A stretch of DNA of 64,000 nt from Macrococcus armenti (GCF_020097135.1 NZ_CP083608.1:806001-870000), one strand, 5' to 3'. Positions 36,381-53,046 are shown, counted from the first letter of the stretch. Notes: a model not told the origin generated them from the letters alone. Numbers and translations are program-made.

Positions 36381-36953
36381 ATGAAATATAGTCCTGAAGA
36401 AATTAAGTTAAAGCAATTTAATGTCGTTCATAAAGGATTAAATGAAAATGAAGTCAGAAGTTATCTTGAAGAATTAAGCAATGAACTAGAAACATTAAGA
36501 CGTGAGAAAAAAATGCTTGAGCAATTGATTGCTGATAAAGATGAAAACATCAATCGCTTCAAAAGCGTGGAAAATACAATCTCTGAATCTATTTTAGTGG
36601 CACAACGCGCAGGAGATGAAATAAAAGCTGCTGCCGGCATGCAGGCAGATGTTATTATTAAAGATGCAAAAAGCCATGCAGACGTTATCGTTAACGATGC
36701 GATGCAAAAAGCACGTGAAATCGCATACCAGACAGAAGATATGAAACGTCAGTCAAAAATTTTCAGATCGCGTTTTCAGTTGCTTGTACAGGCACAGCTT
36801 GATCTGCTGAAAAATGAAGACTGGGATTACTTACTGAACTATGACCTTGATACACGTCCTTTAGAAGAGAACCAACAACTGCAAGCTGATGAACAAATTA
36901 CAGAAAATCAAGGTGGCGGTTCATTAACAGAAAATGAAAGTTCAAAAAACTAA
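36381..36953 (+). CDS. divIVA: DivIVA polar/septal scaffold protein
   Basis: Membrane-curvature-sensing coiled-coil scaffold. The 190 residues start with the DivIVA lipid-binding motif (MKYSPEEIKLKQFNVVHKGL then YDENEV-like LNENEVRSYLEEL), then two coiled coils (about 25-70 and 85-160) and an acidic Gln/Glu-rich tail. GAGGTGGAAAT precedes the ATG. Last gene of the ylm cluster. Confidence 0.95.
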   Translation: MKYSPEEIKLKQFNVVHKGLNENEVRSYLEELSNELETLRREKKMLEQLIADKDENINRFKSVENTISESILVAQRAGDEIKAAAGMQADVIIKDAKSHADVIVNDAMQKAREIAYQTEDMKRQSKIFRSRFQLLVQAQLDLLKNEDWDYLLNYDLDTRPLEENQQLQADEQITENQGGGSLTENESSKN

Positions 36954-37001
36954 CACTTACGTTTTTTAATATTTCATGTTAATATTATGATTAACAAATA
37001 C

Positions 37002-37190
37002 GCAGAACCGGATTAACGACGCATTATGAAAGCGAACGAGGGATAGTGAGAGCCTCGACATAATGACTTTAATCAGATCAGTCTGCAATTAAAAAAATAC
37101 AATAAATTTAAAGTGAGCTCTGTATGAGTTAATCCAGGTGGTACCGCGGCAATTGTCGTCCTGATTAATGATTATGTGCTCACTTTTTTT
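37002..37190 (+). promoter_or_regulatory. T-box riboswitch leader of ileS
   Basis: Senses uncharged tRNA(Ile) and blocks termination. Stem I closes with GCAGA (37002-37006) and TCTGC (37082-37086), with inner helices GATTAA/TTAATC (37011-37016 with 37069-37074) and CATTATG/CATAATG. The specifier loop reads AGATCA, giving an AUC isoleucine codon at 37077-37079 followed by a purine. The T-box is AGGTGGTACCGCGG (37136-37149). The terminator pairs about 37110-37138 with 37160-37187 and ends in a T run; the T-box segment forms the competing antiterminator. Confidence 0.95.
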
Positions 37191-37207
37191 ATTAAAGGAG
37201 AATGGAT

Positions 37208-39949
37208 ATGAACTATAAAGATACGTTATTAATGCCAAAAACTGATTTTCCGATGCGTGGAGGTCTTCCGAATAAAGAGCCTCAAATTCAGGCAGAATGG
37301 GAAGATAAAGATTTATACAAAAAAATTACTCAAAAAAACGAAGGTAAAACGCCTTATATTCTTCATGATGGACCACCATATGCAAATGGCCAGATTCATA
37401 TGGGACATGCATTAAACAAAATTATTAAAGACTTTATCGTGCGTCATAAATCAATGACAGGATATTATACACCATTTGTTCCGGGTTGGGATACGCATGG
37501 ACTTCCGATTGAAACGGCATTAACGAAAAAAGGCGTTGATCGTAAATCAATGTCTGTTGCTGAATTCCGTGAACTTTGTCGTCAATATGCATTAGAACAA
37601 GTTGATATGCAGCGTAATGATTTCAAACGTCTTGGATTAAACGGAGACTGGGCAAATCCTTACATTACATTACAGGAAAAGTTTGAAGCTGAACAAATTC
37701 GCTTATTTGGTGAAATGGCTGCTAAAGGATATATTTATAAAGGAAAAAAACCAGTTTACTGGTCACCTTCAAGTGAATCATCATTAGCTGAAGCAGAAAT
37801 TGAATACCAGGATAAAGTATCACCATCAATTTATGTTCTTTTTGATGTGTTAGATGGCAAAGAAAAAGTAGATGCACATGCAAAATTCGTTATTTGGACG
37901 ACAACACCATGGACGTTGCCAGCAAACGTTGCAATCGCATTAAATAAAGATTTAGATTACGTACAAGTACGTGTCAATGATGCGTCTTATATCGTAGCAC
38001 AAGCTTTACTTGATAATGTATGTGAAGCGGTTGGTTGGGATAAAGAAAGCGTACAAATTGAAAAATCATTTAAAGGTTCTGAATTAGAATTCGTAAAAGC
38101 ACGTCATCCTTTTATCGACCGTGAATCATTAGTAATTTTAGGTGATCACGTTACTACAGATGCAGGTACAGGTTGTGTACATACAGCTCCTGGACACGGG
38201 GAAGATGACTTTATCGTAGGTCAGAAATATGAATTAGACGTTATTTCACCAGTAGATGAAAAAGGTGTATACACGAGCGAAGCTGGAGAGTTCGAAGGCA
38301 TGTACTATGATAAAGCGAATAAAGTAATCACGGAGAAACTTGAAGCGTCAGGTCATTTATTGAAGCTTGATTTCTTCAAACACTCGTACCCACATGATTG
38401 GAGAACGAAAAAACCTGTAATTTTCCGTGCGACACCACAATGGTTTGCATCAATTAACAAAGTACGTCAAGATATTTTAAATGCGATTGAAGAAACGGAA
38501 TTTAAAGTAGACTGGGGTAAAACACGTATTTACAACATGATTCGTGACCGTGGGGATTGGGTAATTTCACGTCAGCGTGCTTGGGGTGTACCGCTTCCTG
38601 TATTTTATGCAGAAAATGGCGACATTATTATGGATGAAGCAGTCATTGAACATGTTGCGAAACTAGTTGAAGCACACGGATCAAATGTTTGGTACGAAAG
38701 AGAAGCAATAGATTTATTACCAGAAGGATTCACGCATCCAGGTAGCCCAAATGGCGTCTTCACGAAAGAAACAGATATTATGGATGTATGGTTTGATTCA
38801 GGTTCATCACATCGTGGTGTATTAGAAGCGCGCCCTGAATTATCATTCCCGGCAGACTTATACTTTGAAGGTAGTGACCAGTATCGTGGCTGGTTTAACT
38901 CTTCAATTACGACAGCTGTTGCAACACGTGGGAAATCACCATATAAAAAACTTTTATCACATGGTTTCGTAATGGATGGTCAAGGACGTAAAATGAGTAA
39001 ATCTCTTGGGAATACGATTCTACCTGAAAAAGTAGTGAAACAAATGGGTGCGGATATTATCCGTCTTTGGGTTATGTCTGTTGACTATTTAGCGGACGTA
39101 CGTATTTCTGATGATATTTTAAAACAAGTATCTGAAGTTTACCGTAAAATCAGAAATACATTTAAGTTCTTATTAGGTAATGTCAATGACTTTAATCCTG
39201 CAACGGATAGCGTTCCATATGCTGAACTTAAAGAGATTGATCAGTTTATGCTGAATAAATTATATGCATTTATCAATAATGCACATAAACATTACGAAAA
39301 TAATGACTACTTATTCATGTATCAGGAATTACAAAACTTTATTAACGTAGAATTAAGTAACTTTTACTTAGACTACGGTAAAGATATTTTATATATCGAA
39401 GGTGAAAACAGCCATATTCGTCGTAGTATGCAAACAGTTATTTATGAAGTGTTAATGTCAATGACAAAAATGTTAGCACCGATTATTCCGCACACTGCTG
39501 ATGAAATCTGGAGTCATACACCTCACGTAACTGAAGAAAGTGTACATTTAGCTGATATGCCTGAAGTGAAAACAGTAGATACTGATTTAATTGCGAAGTG
39601 GGATCATTTCCTTGAAATTCGTGATGACGTATTAAAAGCAATCGAAGAAATGCGTAACGAAAAAGTTATCGGTAAATCACTTGAAGCAGCTGTATACATC
39701 CATGCAAAAGATGAAGCAGATCAAGCGCTACTAAAATCGTTTGATAATTTACATCAATTATTTATTACATCTCACGCGGAAGTTGTTGATTCACCGCAAG
39801 GTAAAGATTATCAACTGAGTAATGTACTCGTTAAACATGCTGAAGGAGAAAAGTGTGAACGCTGCTGGAATTACTCTAAAAAGTTAACAGATGCAAGCCA
39901 TGCATTCCCTCATGTTTGTCCAAGATGTTTATCAGTATTAGAAGACTAG
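37208..39949 (+). CDS. ileS: Isoleucyl-tRNA synthetase
   Basis: Charges tRNA(Ile). It has 913 residues. The class I HIGH motif appears as HMGH in [15 protein letters not shown], the second motif as KMSKS in [11 protein letters not shown], and the C-terminal zinc site as CERCWNY and CPRC. An editing (CP1) domain spans about 190-390. ATG 37208 lies 7 nt after AAAGGAG; the ATG at 37202 is only 1 nt from that site and is rejected. Regulated by the upstream T-box. Confidence 0.97.
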   Translation: MNYKDTLLMPKTDFPMRGGLPNKEPQIQAEWEDKDLYKKITQKNEGKTPYILHDGPPYANGQIHMGHALNKIIKDFIVRHKSMTGYYTPFVPGWDTHGLPIETALTKKGVDRKSMSVAEFRELCRQYALEQVDMQRNDFKRLGLNGDWANPYITLQEKFEAEQIRLFGEMAAKGYIYKGKKPVYWSPSSESSLAEAEIEYQDKVSPSIYVLFDVLDGKEKVDAHAKFVIWTTTPWTLPANVAIALNKDLDYVQVRVNDASYIVAQALLDNVCEAVGWDKESVQIEKSFKGSELEFVKARHPFIDRESLVILGDHVTTDAGTGCVHTAPGHGEDDFIVGQKYELDVISPVDEKGVYTSEAGEFEGMYYDKANKVITEKLEASGHLLKLDFFKHSYPHDWRTKKPVIFRATPQWFASINKVRQDILNAIEETEFKVDWGKTRIYNMIRDRGDWVISRQRAWGVPLPVFYAENGDIIMDEAVIEHVAKLVEAHGSNVWYEREAIDLLPEGFTHPGSPNGVFTKETDIMDVWFDSGSSHRGVLEARPELSFPADLYFEGSDQYRGWFNSSITTAVATRGKSPYKKLLSHGFVMDGQGRKMSKSLGNTILPEKVVKQMGADIIRLWVMSVDYLADVRISDDILKQVSEVYRKIRNTFKFLLGNVNDFNPATDSVPYAELKEIDQFMLNKLYAFINNAHKHYENNDYLFMYQELQNFINVELSNFYLDYGKDILYIEGENSHIRRSMQTVIYEVLMSMTKMLAPIIPHTADEIWSHTPHVTEESVHLADMPEVKTVDTDLIAKWDHFLEIRDDVLKAIEEMRNEKVIGKSLEAAVYIHAKDEADQALLKSFDNLHQLFITSHAEVVDSPQGKDYQLSNVLVKHAEGEKCERCWNYSKKLTDASHAFPHVCPRCLSVLED

Positions 39950-39952
39950 AAT

Positions 39953-39985
39953 GAAAACCAGGAGAATTCCTGGTTTTCTTTTTTA
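39953..39985 (+). terminator. Intrinsic terminator after ileS
   Basis: Perfect 11-bp stem (39953-39963 with 39968-39978), loop GAAT, and a T run to 39984. Confidence 0.9.
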
Positions 39986-40097
39986 TTTTAAAAGAGTTAC
40001 TTAAAACTTTTATTTATAATAACAATATTATGTAAACTATAAGTTTGAAGACGTGAAGATAATAATGTGTTAAAATAACAAAGATTGGAGTGAAAAC

Positions 40098-40589
40098 ATG
40101 AAGAAACAATATCGCGTTGTACCTATGGCAATTTTATCGTTCTTTTTTATTATATTAGATCAAGGGACAAAATATATTATCGTAAAAACGATGGACGTTG
40201 GGGACAGCATTCCTGTAATCGGAGATATTTTAAAAATTACATCGCACCGTAATTATGGTGCTGCATGGGGGATGCTGCAGAATCAAATGGTGTTCTTTTA
40301 TATTATTACGGTTATCGTTTTAGTGGCATTAATTTATTTCTATATTAAGGAAGCGGGGAATCATTTATTGATGCAAACGGGACTAATGTTAATATTTGCT
40401 GGTGCTATCGGGAATTTTATTGATCGATTATTCCGTGGTAATGTCGTTGATTTTATTGATACGAAAATCATTAATTATGATTTTCCGATATTTAATGTCG
40501 CAGATAGCTGTTTAACGATTGGTGTATTCATTTTACTTTATGAACTATTATTTAACCAAAAAGAGGAGAAACAACATGGAAACATATAA
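40098..40589 (+). CDS. lspA: Lipoprotein signal peptidase II
   Basis: Cleaves prolipoprotein signal peptides after lipid attachment, for example that of CtaC in this window. It has 163 residues and four membrane helices. The catalytic aspartates lie in GAIGNFIDRLFRGNVVDFID and FNVADSCLTIG, and RNYGAAWG is the family's N-terminal conserved block. TTGGAGTG precedes the ATG. It overlaps the pseudouridine synthase gene by 14 nt. Confidence 0.96.
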   Translation: MKKQYRVVPMAILSFFFIILDQGTKYIIVKTMDVGDSIPVIGDILKITSHRNYGAAWGMLQNQMVFFYIITVIVLVALIYFYIKEAGNHLLMQTGLMLIFAGAIGNFIDRLFRGNVVDFIDTKIINYDFPIFNVADSCLTIGVFILLYELLFNQKEEKQHGNI

Positions 40590-41481
40590 TTTTGAAATAA
40601 ATGAAGAAGAAGTTGGGCTACGCATCGATAAATTTTTAGCAGATGCAAACCCAGATTGGTCACGCAGTCAAATTCAGGACTGGATTAAAAATGATTTAGT
40701 ACTTGTTAACGGGAAAGTGATTAAATCTAATTACAAATTGCGACTAAATGATGAAATCGCAGTTACAGAAAAACCGGTAGAAGAAATCGATTTAGTAGCG
40801 CAGGATTTAGGCATTGAAATTTATTATGAAGATAAAGATGTTGCAATTGTTTACAAACCTAAAGGGATGGTTGTTCATCCTGCACCAGGGCATCCGGATG
40901 GCACGCTTGTAAATGGATTAATGTATGCGATTACGGATCTATCAGGAATAAATGGAGAAATTAGACCAGGTATCGTGCATCGTATCGATAAAGATACGTC
41001 AGGTTTATTAATGATTGCTAAAAATGACATTGCGCATCGTGGTTTAGTAGACCAACTTGTTGATAAATCAGTAACACGTAAATATACAGCACTTGTGCAT
41101 GGCGTTATTCCACACGAATTTGGAACGATAGATGCGCCAATCGGACGAAATCAGAAGGATCGTCAGGAAATGGCAATTGTTGATGACGGAAAAAATGCTG
41201 TTACACATTTTAATGTACTTGAAACATTTGATAAATATACACTCGTTGAATGTGTGCTTGAAACAGGAAGAACGCACCAGATTCGTGTACATATGAAGCA
41301 TATCGGATTCCCATTAGTAGGAGATCCTAAATATGGACCGAAAAAAACGATGGATATCGGTGGTCAGGCGTTACATGCTGGTGTATTAGGATTTGAACAT
41401 CCTGTAACTGGAGAATATATTGAAAGAACAGCACCACTTCCTGAATACTTTGAGGAATTGTTAAGAAAGTTAAGAAAGTAA
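40576..41481 (+). CDS. RluD-family pseudouridine synthase
   Basis: A 301-residue RluA/RluD-type enzyme that isomerises uridine in large-subunit rRNA. An N-terminal S4 domain (about 15-75) precedes the catalytic domain with HRIDKDTSGLLMIAKN, whose Asp is the catalytic residue, and GRTHQIRVHMKHIGFPLVGD. ATG 40576 has GAGGAG 7 nt upstream. Usual neighbour of lspA in Firmicutes. The exact target uridines cannot be read from the sequence. Confidence 0.93.
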   Translation: METYNFEINEEEVGLRIDKFLADANPDWSRSQIQDWIKNDLVLVNGKVIKSNYKLRLNDEIAVTEKPVEEIDLVAQDLGIEIYYEDKDVAIVYKPKGMVVHPAPGHPDGTLVNGLMYAITDLSGINGEIRPGIVHRIDKDTSGLLMIAKNDIAHRGLVDQLVDKSVTRKYTALVHGVIPHEFGTIDAPIGRNQKDRQEMAIVDDGKNAVTHFNVLETFDKYTLVECVLETGRTHQIRVHMKHIGFPLVGDPKYGPKKTMDIGGQALHAGVLGFEHPVTGEYIERTAPLPEYFEELLRKLRK

Positions 41482-41498
41482 AGTGTAATTTTACTTTT
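41475..41498 (+). terminator. Weak AT-rich hairpin after the pseudouridine synthase gene
   Basis: AAAGTAAA (41475-41482) pairs with TTTACTTT (41490-41497) around a 7-nt loop and includes the stop codon. It is AT-rich and may terminate only poorly before the pyr promoter. Confidence 0.35.
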
Positions 41499-41502
41499 AT
41501 GA

Positions 41503-41530
41503 TTGACAAATTCGTTCAGAATGTTAGTAT
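41503..41530 (+). promoter_or_regulatory. Promoter of the pyr operon
   Basis: Perfect -35 TTGACA (41503-41508), 16-bp spacer and -10 TAGTAT (41525-41530), with an extended -10 TG at 41522-41523. Confidence 0.65.
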
Positions 41531-41560
41531 TAATTTAAATAAATCACGTTAAGCTTTTAA

Positions 41561-41624
41561 ATAAGTCCAGAGAGGCTTATAAGGCGTCGAGAAAACCTCA
41601 CGTCTATTTGACGTGAGGTTTTTT
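41561..41624 (+). promoter_or_regulatory. PyrR attenuator 1, upstream of pyrR
   Basis: RNA switch in which PyrR with UMP favours termination. The PyrR-binding hairpin spans 41561-41580, with arms ATAAG and CTTAT, a bulged T and the conserved TCCAGAGAGGCT. A terminator follows: 13-bp stem 41592-41604 with 41610-41622, then T residues to 41624. The sequence is close to the B. subtilis pyr binding loop. Confidence 0.9.
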
Positions 41625-41636
41625 AGGAGGAAAATG

Positions 41637-42161
41637 ATGGATAAACGTGTAATTCTAGATGATAAAGCAATCGATAGAACTTTAACACGCATTGCGCACG
41701 AAATATTAGAGAATAATAAGGGTGCGCAAAACCTATGTTTACTCGGCATTCGAACGCGTGGTATTTATCTTGCGAAACGTATTCAGTCTAAAATTGAGAA
41801 AATCGATGGTATTACTGTACCGACCGGTGTTCTGGATGTAACACAATATCGTGATGACGTTACAGACCGCGTATCACAGGATGTGATTGCATACACGATT
41901 GATACTGATATGAACAACAAGCATGTTGTTATCGTAGATGATGTACTGTATACAGGTAGAACAGTGCGTGCATCACTGGATGCAGTGCTCGACCATGTAC
42001 GTCCAAAACGTATTAGTTTAGCAACACTTGTTGATCGAGGACATCGTGAACTTCCGATTCGTGCAGACTTTATCGGAAAGAATATTCCGACTGCACTGAG
42101 TGAGGAAATCGTAGTAACGCTTGATGAAATTGACGATAAAACACAAGTATATATTAAATAA
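41637..42161 (+). CDS. pyrR: PyrR, pyr operon attenuator and uracil phosphoribosyltransferase
   Basis: Binds the pyr mRNA leader when UMP is high; also has UPRT activity. It has 174 residues with the PRPP-binding loop [20 protein letters not shown] and N-terminal [16 protein letters not shown] 41637 lies 6 nt after AGGAGG; the ATG at 41634 is also possible (one extra Met). Flanked by the two attenuators it should control. Confidence 0.96.
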   Translation: MDKRVILDDKAIDRTLTRIAHEILENNKGAQNLCLLGIRTRGIYLAKRIQSKIEKIDGITVPTGVLDVTQYRDDVTDRVSQDVIAYTIDTDMNNKHVVIVDDVLYTGRTVRASLDAVLDHVRPKRISLATLVDRGHRELPIRADFIGKNIPTALSEEIVVTLDEIDDKTQVYIK

Positions 42162-42172
42162 TCCTTTTAAAT

Positions 42173-42250
42173 TGGTACGAGAGACCAGCAAAGGGTTTAA
42201 GTGATTACGGACACTTAAGTCTCTTTGCATACGCAAAGAGACTTTTTTTT
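42173..42250 (+). promoter_or_regulatory. PyrR attenuator 2, between pyrR and pyrP
   Basis: The PyrR hairpin TGGT-ACGAGAG-ACCA spans 42173-42187. An antiterminator pairs GCAAAG (42188-42193) and TTAAGTG (42197-42203) with CACTTAA (42212-42218) and CTTTGC (42223-42228). The competing terminator has a 12-bp stem (42217-42228 with 42233-42244) and a T run to 42250. The two folds share 42217-42228, so they exclude each other. Confidence 0.88.
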
Positions 42251-42268
42251 ATAAAATGGAGGGATATT

Positions 42269-44472
<2,204 letters not shown>

Positions 44473-44483
44473 GAGTGTTTAAT

Positions 44484-45767
44484 ATGTCAACATTATTAAG
44501 AGGCGGAAAAGTATTAGTAAATGGTGAACTTGTTACAAAGGATATTCGCATTGAAGACGGTAAAATTACTGAAATGGGTGAGCAGTTAAACGTTTATAAT
44601 TCAGAAATTATAGATCTTGATGGCAAGTTTGTAACACAAGGTTTCGTCGATGTTCATGTTCATTTAAGAGAACCTGGGGGCGAACATAAGGAGACGATTG
44701 AAACAGGTACACGCGCTGCAGCACGCGGTGGGTTTACGACTGTATGTCCGATGCCAAATACAAGACCAGTACCTGATAGTGTAGAACATATAGATGCATT
44801 GAATGAATCGATTAAGAAAAATGCAAAAGTGCGTGTATTACCTTACGCATCAATTACAGAACGTCAGCTTGGTAAAAATTTAGTAGACTTTAAAGCTTTA
44901 AAAGAACACGGAGCATTCGCATTCACAGATGATGGTGTCGGTGTACAAACTGCATCAGTAATGTATGAAGCGATGCAGCAGGCAGCAAAACTAGATATGG
45001 CAATCGTTGCACATTGTGAAGATAATTCACTCATTTATGGAGGCGCGATGCACGAAGGTGAAGTATCACGTGCACTTAACATTCCTGGTATACCATCGAT
45101 ATGTGAAGCGGTTCAGATTGCACGTGATGTACTCTTAGCCGAAGCAGCAGACTGCCATTATCACGTATGTCACGTATCAAGTAAAGAAAGTGTGCGTGTA
45201 ATACGCGATGCTAAGCGTGCCGGCATTCGTGTAACAGCAGAAGTTACCCCACACCACTTACTATTAAATGAAACGGCAATTACAGAAGATGATGCGATAT
45301 TAAAGATGAATCCACCTTTAAGAAGCACAGAGGATCATCAAGCATTAATTGAAGCATTACTAGATGGCACAATTGATTTTATCGCAACAGACCACGCACC
45401 GCATGCAGCAGATGAGAAGAATCAGTCGATGACAAAAGCACCATTTGGTATTGTTGGAAGTGAAACGGCGTTCCCATTACTGTATACGAAGTTTGTTAAA
45501 AATGGTGACTGGACACTTGCACAACTTATCGATTATTTAGCGGTGAAACCTGGAGAAGTATTCGGATTACCTTATGGTAAAGCACTTGAAGTAGGAAGTA
45601 TTGCAGATATCGCAGTTATCGATTTAGATGAAGCGTATGAAATTAAAGCTGAAGATTTCTTATCTAAATCAAGCAACACACCATTTATCGGTGAACGCGT
45701 ATACGGTAACGTTAAATTAACTTTAGTCGAAGGACAAATTGCATATCAGGAGGGGCAACATGCGTAA
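44484..45767 (+). CDS. pyrC: Dihydroorotase
   Basis: Zinc metalloenzyme that closes carbamoyl aspartate to dihydroorotate. It has 427 residues (type I, Bacillus-like). Metal ligands are visible in [20 protein letters not shown] and the catalytic Asp in [10 protein letters not shown] 44484 has TAGGAGTG upstream; the GTG at 44475 is inside that ribosome site. Overlaps carA by 8 nt. Confidence 0.96.
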   Translation: MSTLLRGGKVLVNGELVTKDIRIEDGKITEMGEQLNVYNSEIIDLDGKFVTQGFVDVHVHLREPGGEHKETIETGTRAAARGGFTTVCPMPNTRPVPDSVEHIDALNESIKKNAKVRVLPYASITERQLGKNLVDFKALKEHGAFAFTDDGVGVQTASVMYEAMQQAAKLDMAIVAHCEDNSLIYGGAMHEGEVSRALNIPGIPSICEAVQIARDVLLAEAADCHYHVCHVSSKESVRVIRDAKRAGIRVTAEVTPHHLLLNETAITEDDAILKMNPPLRSTEDHQALIEALLDGTIDFIATDHAPHAADEKNQSMTKAPFGIVGSETAFPLLYTKFVKNGDWTLAQLIDYLAVKPGEVFGLPYGKALEVGSIADIAVIDLDEAYEIKAEDFLSKSSNTPFIGERVYGNVKLTLVEGQIAYQEGQHA

Positions 45768-46854
45768 ACAAAGATTTCTAGTATTAGAAGATGGTACAAC
45801 ATTTAAAGGATACAGATTCGGTAGCGATAAAGAAGTAGTAGGTGAAATTGTATTTAACACTGCAATGACAGGTTATCAGGAAACATTATCTGATCCATCA
45901 TACACAGGTCAGATTATTACATTTACGTATCCTTTAATCGGAAACTATGGAATTAATCGTGACGATTTCGAAACATTAAATCCATCACTTAAAGGTATGG
46001 TCGTACGTGAAGCATGTGAATTACCGAGTAACTTCCGAAATATGGCGACGCTTGATGAAACGTTAAAAAATTATGATGTACCGGGAATTGATGGTGTCGA
46101 TACGAGAAAGTTAACGCGTATTATTCGTCAGCATGGTGTGCTGAAAGCAGCGATCATTAACGAGGAAAAAGATATTGATGCGACGATTGAACGTTTAAAA
46201 ACAGAAGTTTTACCGACGGATGAAGTTGCACAAGTTTCGACGAAAAGTCCATATATTTCAACGGGGCATGATTTACGCGTCGTACTGATTGACTTCGGAA
46301 AGAAAGAAAACATTGTACGTGAATTAAACTTGCGTGGATGTGACGTAACCGTTATGCCATATACAACAACTGCAGAAGAAATTTTAAGATTAAGACCTGA
46401 CGGTGTGATGTTATCAAACGGACCAGGAAACCCTGAAGTCGTTACTGAAGGAATTGAGATGATTAAAGGTATTTTAGGAAAAGTACCATTCTTCGGAATT
46501 TGTCTTGGACATCAATTATTCTCACTTGCTTGTGGTGCAACGACATTCAAGATGAAATTCGGTCACCGCGGTGCGAACCACCCTGTTAAAAACTTAGCAA
46601 CAGGTAAGATTGAAATTACATCTCAAAACCATGGTTATGCAGTAGATCCTGAATCAGTTAAAAACACTGATTTAGAAATTACACATATTGCATTAAATGA
46701 CGGTACTGTAGAAGGTGTTAAACATAAAACATTACCTGCATTCTCAGTACAGTATCATCCAGAAGCTTCACCAGGACCACATGATCCAAACTATTTATTC
46801 GACCAGTTTATTGACTTAATGAAAGAAAATAAGGAGCGTGTCACAAATGCCTAA
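45760..46854 (+). CDS. carA: Carbamoyl-phosphate synthase small (glutaminase) subunit
   Basis: Releases ammonia from glutamine for CarB. It has 364 residues with a class I glutamine amidotransferase domain, catalytic Cys in [14 protein letters not shown] and the His/Glu pair in [14 protein letters not shown] 45760 has AGGAGGGGCAAC upstream and overlaps pyrC by 8 nt; it overlaps carB by 8 nt. Confidence 0.96.
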   Translation: MRKQRFLVLEDGTTFKGYRFGSDKEVVGEIVFNTAMTGYQETLSDPSYTGQIITFTYPLIGNYGINRDDFETLNPSLKGMVVREACELPSNFRNMATLDETLKNYDVPGIDGVDTRKLTRIIRQHGVLKAAIINEEKDIDATIERLKTEVLPTDEVAQVSTKSPYISTGHDLRVVLIDFGKKENIVRELNLRGCDVTVMPYTTTAEEILRLRPDGVMLSNGPGNPEVVTEGIEMIKGILGKVPFFGICLGHQLFSLACGATTFKMKFGHRGANHPVKNLATGKIEITSQNHGYAVDPESVKNTDLEITHIALNDGTVEGVKHKTLPAFSVQYHPEASPGPHDPNYLFDQFIDLMKENKERVTNA

Positions 46855-49800
46855 ACGTAATGATATTAAATCGATTCTTGTAATTGGCTCGGGTCCGATT
46901 ATTATCGGACAAGCTGCTGAGTTCGACTATGCGGGAACTCAAGCGTGTCTTGCACTTAAAGAAGAAGGGTATAAAGTAATACTCGTAAACTCAAATCCTG
47001 CAACAATTATGACAGATACTGAAATTGCAGATAAAGTGTACATTGAACCGTTAACATTAGATTTCGTTGCACGAATTATTCGTAAAGAGCAACCGGATGC
47101 TTTACTTCCGACATTAGGTGGACAAACAGGTTTAAATATGGCTGTCCAGTTACATGAAGCAGGTATATTAGAAGAGAACAACGTAACATTACTAGGAACG
47201 AAATTATCATCTATTGAGCAGGCCGAAGACCGTGATTTATTCCGTAATTTAATGAATGAATTAGGAGAACCAGTTCCTGAAAGTGATATCGTAAACACAG
47301 TACAGCAAGCGATAGACTTTGCAACGAGTATTGGATACCCGGTTATCGTTCGTCCGGCATTTACGATGGGTGGAACAGGTGGCGGTATTTGTCACGATGA
47401 AAAAGAATTAATTGAAATCGTTACAAACGGATTAAAGTATTCGCCTGTGACACAATGTTTAATCGAAAAATCAATTGCAGGTTATAAAGAGATAGAGTAC
47501 GAAGTAATGCGCGATTCAAACGATAATGCAATCGTAGTATGTAACATGGAGAACATTGACCCTGTCGGCATTCACACAGGAGATTCGATTGTTGTTGCGC
47601 CGAGTCAGACACTTGCTGATAAAGAATATCATATGCTGCGTAACGTATCATTAAAAATTATTCGTGCATTAGGAATTGAAGGTGGATGTAACGTACAGTT
47701 AGCATTAGATCCACATTCATTTAATTACTACATCATTGAAGTGAATCCACGTGTATCACGTTCGTCAGCACTTGCGTCTAAAGCAACAGGTTATCCAATC
47801 GCGAAACTTGCAGCGAAAATTGCTGTAGGATTAACACTCGATGAAATGATGAACCCTGTAACAGGTACAAGCTATGCAGCATTTGAGCCGGCACTGGACT
47901 ATGTTGTTTCTAAAATTCCTCGTTTCCCGTTTGATAAATTTGAAAAAGGTGAACGTGTACTTGGAACACAAATGAAAGCAACTGGTGAAGTAATGGCAAT
48001 CGGTCGTACGTATGAAGAGTCACTGCTTAAAGCAATTCGCTCGTTAGAATACGGCGTACACCATTTAGGTTTACCAAATGGTGATCAATTTGAACTTGAC
48101 TTTATTAAACGCCGTATCGGTGAACAGGATGACGAACGTTTATTCTTTATCGGAGAAGCAATTCGTCGTGGAGTGACATTGGAAGAAATTCATGAAATGA
48201 CAAAAATTGATTATTTCTTCTTAAATAAATTCCAGCACATTATCGATATCGAACATGATTTAAAAGAAAATGCTGGTGATATTGACCGTTTAATCTGGGC
48301 GAAAAAATATGGCTTCAGTGATAGAGTTATTGCACATCGCTGGAACATGACAGAAAAAGAAATATATGATTTACGTCATGAAAATAATATTTTACCAGTA
48401 TATAAAATGGTAGATACATGTGCATCTGAATTTGAATCGAATACACCTTATTTCTATGGAACGTATGAAACTGAAAATGAATCTATACGATCACATAAGA
48501 AGAAAGTTGTCGTACTTGGATCTGGTCCAATTCGTATCGGTCAAGGGGTAGAGTTTGATTACGCAACAGTACATGCTGTATGGGCAATTCGTGAAGCAGG
48601 GTATGAAGCAATCATTATTAACAACAACCCTGAAACGGTATCTACTGACTTCTCAATTTCAGATAAATTATACTTCGAACCTTTAACAGAAGAAGATGTA
48701 ATGAATATTATTAATCTTGAACAACCTGAAGGTGTCGTTGTTCAGTTCGGTGGTCAAACGGCAATTAACTTAGCAGATAAATTAACGAAATATGGCGTTA
48801 AAGTATTAGGTACATCTTTAGAAAACTTAGACCGCGCCGAAGACCGTAAAGAATTCGAAGCGTTAATGCAGAAGATTGAAATCCCACAACCATTAGGGAA
48901 AACTGCAACATCTGTTGAAGAAGCAGTTGCGAATGCGAACTTTATCGGTTATCCGGTTCTTGTACGCCCTTCATACGTACTTGGTGGACGTGCGATGGAA
49001 ATCGTATATAATGAAGCAGAACTTGTAAACTACATGACACAAGCTGTTAAAGCGAGTCCTGAGCACCCTGTATTAATTGATAGATATTTAACAGGTAAGG
49101 AAATTGAAGTCGATGCTATTTGTGACGGTGAGACGGTCGTAATTCCAGGTATTATGGAACATATAGAACGCGCTGGTGTCCATTCTGGTGACTCTATTGC
49201 AGTATATCCACCGCAAACATTAACTGAAAAGCAAATTGCGACGCTGGAAGATTATACGAAGCGTTTAGCACATGGATTAGAGATTAAAGGGTTACTGAAC
49301 ATTCAATATGTTATTAGTAATGATGAAGTATTCGTACTTGAAGTAAACCCACGTGCAAGTCGTACAGTACCATTTTTAAGTAAAATTACCGACGTACCGA
49401 TGGCAAACTTAGCGATGAAAGCTATATTAGGTGAAACGTTAGCATCGAAAGGTTACAAAGATGGACTTGTTCCTTACAAAGAAGGTGTTTATGTAAAAGC
49501 GCCGGTATTTAGTTTCTCTAAACTTAAAAATGTTGACATAACACTTGGTCCTGAGATGAAATCTACAGGAGAAGTTATGGGTAAAGATATGACGTTAGAA
49601 AAAGCACTTTATAAAGGGCTTGTAGCAAGCGGTCTGCAAGTGAAGGATCACGGAACTGTACTCATTACAGTTGCGGATAAAGATAAAGCTGAAGCGCTTG
49701 GACTTGCAAAGCGTTTCCATGAAGTAGGGTATCGTATTATGGCAACAAGTGGTACAGCGAAATTACTTCAGGAGAATGATATTCCTGTAGTGGAAGTGAG

Positions 49801-50020
49801 TAAGATTGGAAGCGAATTTAACTTACTGGATGTTATTCGTGATGGACATGTACAAATCGTCATCAATACAATGACAAAAGGTAAACAAATTGAACGTGAT
49901 GGCTTCCAGATTCGTCGTGATTCAGTTGATAATGGTGTACCATGTTTAACATCACTTGATACAGCACGTGCATTACTTGAAGTCATTGAAAGCATGACAT
50001 TTAATATGAATCAAATGTAG
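46847..50020 (+). CDS. carB: Carbamoyl-phosphate synthase large subunit
   Basis: Makes carbamoyl phosphate from bicarbonate, ammonia and two ATP. It has 1057 residues with two homologous ATP-grasp halves (about 1-400 and 550-930; [18 protein letters not shown] begins the second), an oligomerisation region between them and a C-terminal MGS-like allosteric domain (about 935-1057). The ATG at 46847 follows AAGGAG; it overlaps carA by 8 nt. Confidence 0.97.
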   Translation: MPKRNDIKSILVIGSGPIIIGQAAEFDYAGTQACLALKEEGYKVILVNSNPATIMTDTEIADKVYIEPLTLDFVARIIRKEQPDALLPTLGGQTGLNMAVQLHEAGILEENNVTLLGTKLSSIEQAEDRDLFRNLMNELGEPVPESDIVNTVQQAIDFATSIGYPVIVRPAFTMGGTGGGICHDEKELIEIVTNGLKYSPVTQCLIEKSIAGYKEIEYEVMRDSNDNAIVVCNMENIDPVGIHTGDSIVVAPSQTLADKEYHMLRNVSLKIIRALGIEGGCNVQLALDPHSFNYYIIEVNPRVSRSSALASKATGYPIAKLAAKIAVGLTLDEMMNPVTGTSYAAFEPALDYVVSKIPRFPFDKFEKGERVLGTQMKATGEVMAIGRTYEESLLKAIRSLEYGVHHLGLPNGDQFELDFIKRRIGEQDDERLFFIGEAIRRGVTLEEIHEMTKIDYFFLNKFQHIIDIEHDLKENAGDIDRLIWAKKYGFSDRVIAHRWNMTEKEIYDLRHENNILPVYKMVDTCASEFESNTPYFYGTYETENESIRSHKKKVVVLGSGPIRIGQGVEFDYATVHAVWAIREAGYEAIIINNNPETVSTDFSISDKLYFEPLTEEDVMNIINLEQPEGVVVQFGGQTAINLADKLTKYGVKVLGTSLENLDRAEDRKEFEALMQKIEIPQPLGKTATSVEEAVANANFIGYPVLVRPSYVLGGRAMEIVYNEAELVNYMTQAVKASPEHPVLIDRYLTGKEIEVDAICDGETVVIPGIMEHIERAGVHSGDSIAVYPPQTLTEKQIATLEDYTKRLAHGLEIKGLLNIQYVISNDEVFVLEVNPRASRTVPFLSKITDVPMANLAMKAILGETLASKGYKDGLVPYKEGVYVKAPVFSFSKLKNVDITLGPEMKSTGEVMGKDMTLEKALYKGLVASGLQVKDHGTVLITVADKDKAEALGLAKRFHEVGYRIMATSGTAKLLQENDIPVVEVSKIGSEFNLLDVIRDGHVQIVINTMTKGKQIERDGFQIRRDSVDNGVPCLTSLDTARALLEVIESMTFNMNQM

Positions 50021-50031
50021 GGGGTCTATTG

Positions 50032-52388
<2,357 letters not shown>

Positions 52389-52399
<11 letters not shown>

Positions 52400-53000
52400 A
52401 GAAATCGCAAAAGCATTACTTGACATTGAAGCTGTATCATTACAACCCAATGATATGTTTACATGGTCATCTGGTATTAAAAGCCCGATTTATTGTGATA
52501 ACCGTTTAACGATGAGTTATCCGGAAGTCCGTGATCAAATTGCTGAAGGTTTAAAATCAATAATTGAAACGCATTTCAGTAATGCAGAAGTGTTAGCAGG
52601 AACTGCTACAGCAGGTATTCCACACGCAGCATATACATCTCAGAAGATGAATTTACCGATGAGTTATGTCCGTTCATCAAGCAAAAAGCACGGTAAAGGC
52701 AATCAAATTGAAGGCCGAGTATTAGAAGGTCAGAAAGTCGTTGTAGTAGAAGATTTAATTTCTACTGGGGGTTCAGCGATTGAAGCTGCAGATGCGTTAA
52801 AAGCGCACGGTGCGGATGTATTAGGCATCGTTGCAATATTTACATACGGGTTAAGCAAAGGGAAAGAACGATTAAAAAGTGCGGGCTACGAATATTATAC
52901 ATTATCAGACTTTGATAGTTTAGTAGAAGTGGCAAGTGAAACTGGTAAAATTGAAGCGAGTGATATTGAAGGATTAATCAACTGGCGCGATAACTTATAA
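52389..53000 (+). CDS. pyrE: Orotate phosphoribosyltransferase
   Basis: Joins orotate and PRPP to OMP. It has 203 residues with the PRPP loop [19 protein letters not shown] and the catalytic loop [14 protein letters not shown]. It overlaps pyrF by 11 nt and ends the pyr operon just before a terminator. Confidence 0.97.
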
Positions 53001-53007
53001 GCAAATT

Positions 53008-53046
53008 AAAACTGTTTAATGTATACTTACATTAAGCAGTTTTTTT
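53008..53046 (+). terminator. Intrinsic terminator of the pyr operon
   Basis: A 15-bp stem with one G-T pair (53008-53022 with 53029-53043) and a T run to 53046. Confidence 0.88.

Noticed and set aside
36944-36967. AAAAAAC/GTTTTTT hairpin at the end of divIVA as a terminator
   Set aside because: The stem is almost only A-T and lies partly inside the coding sequence; evidence for termination is too weak to annotate.
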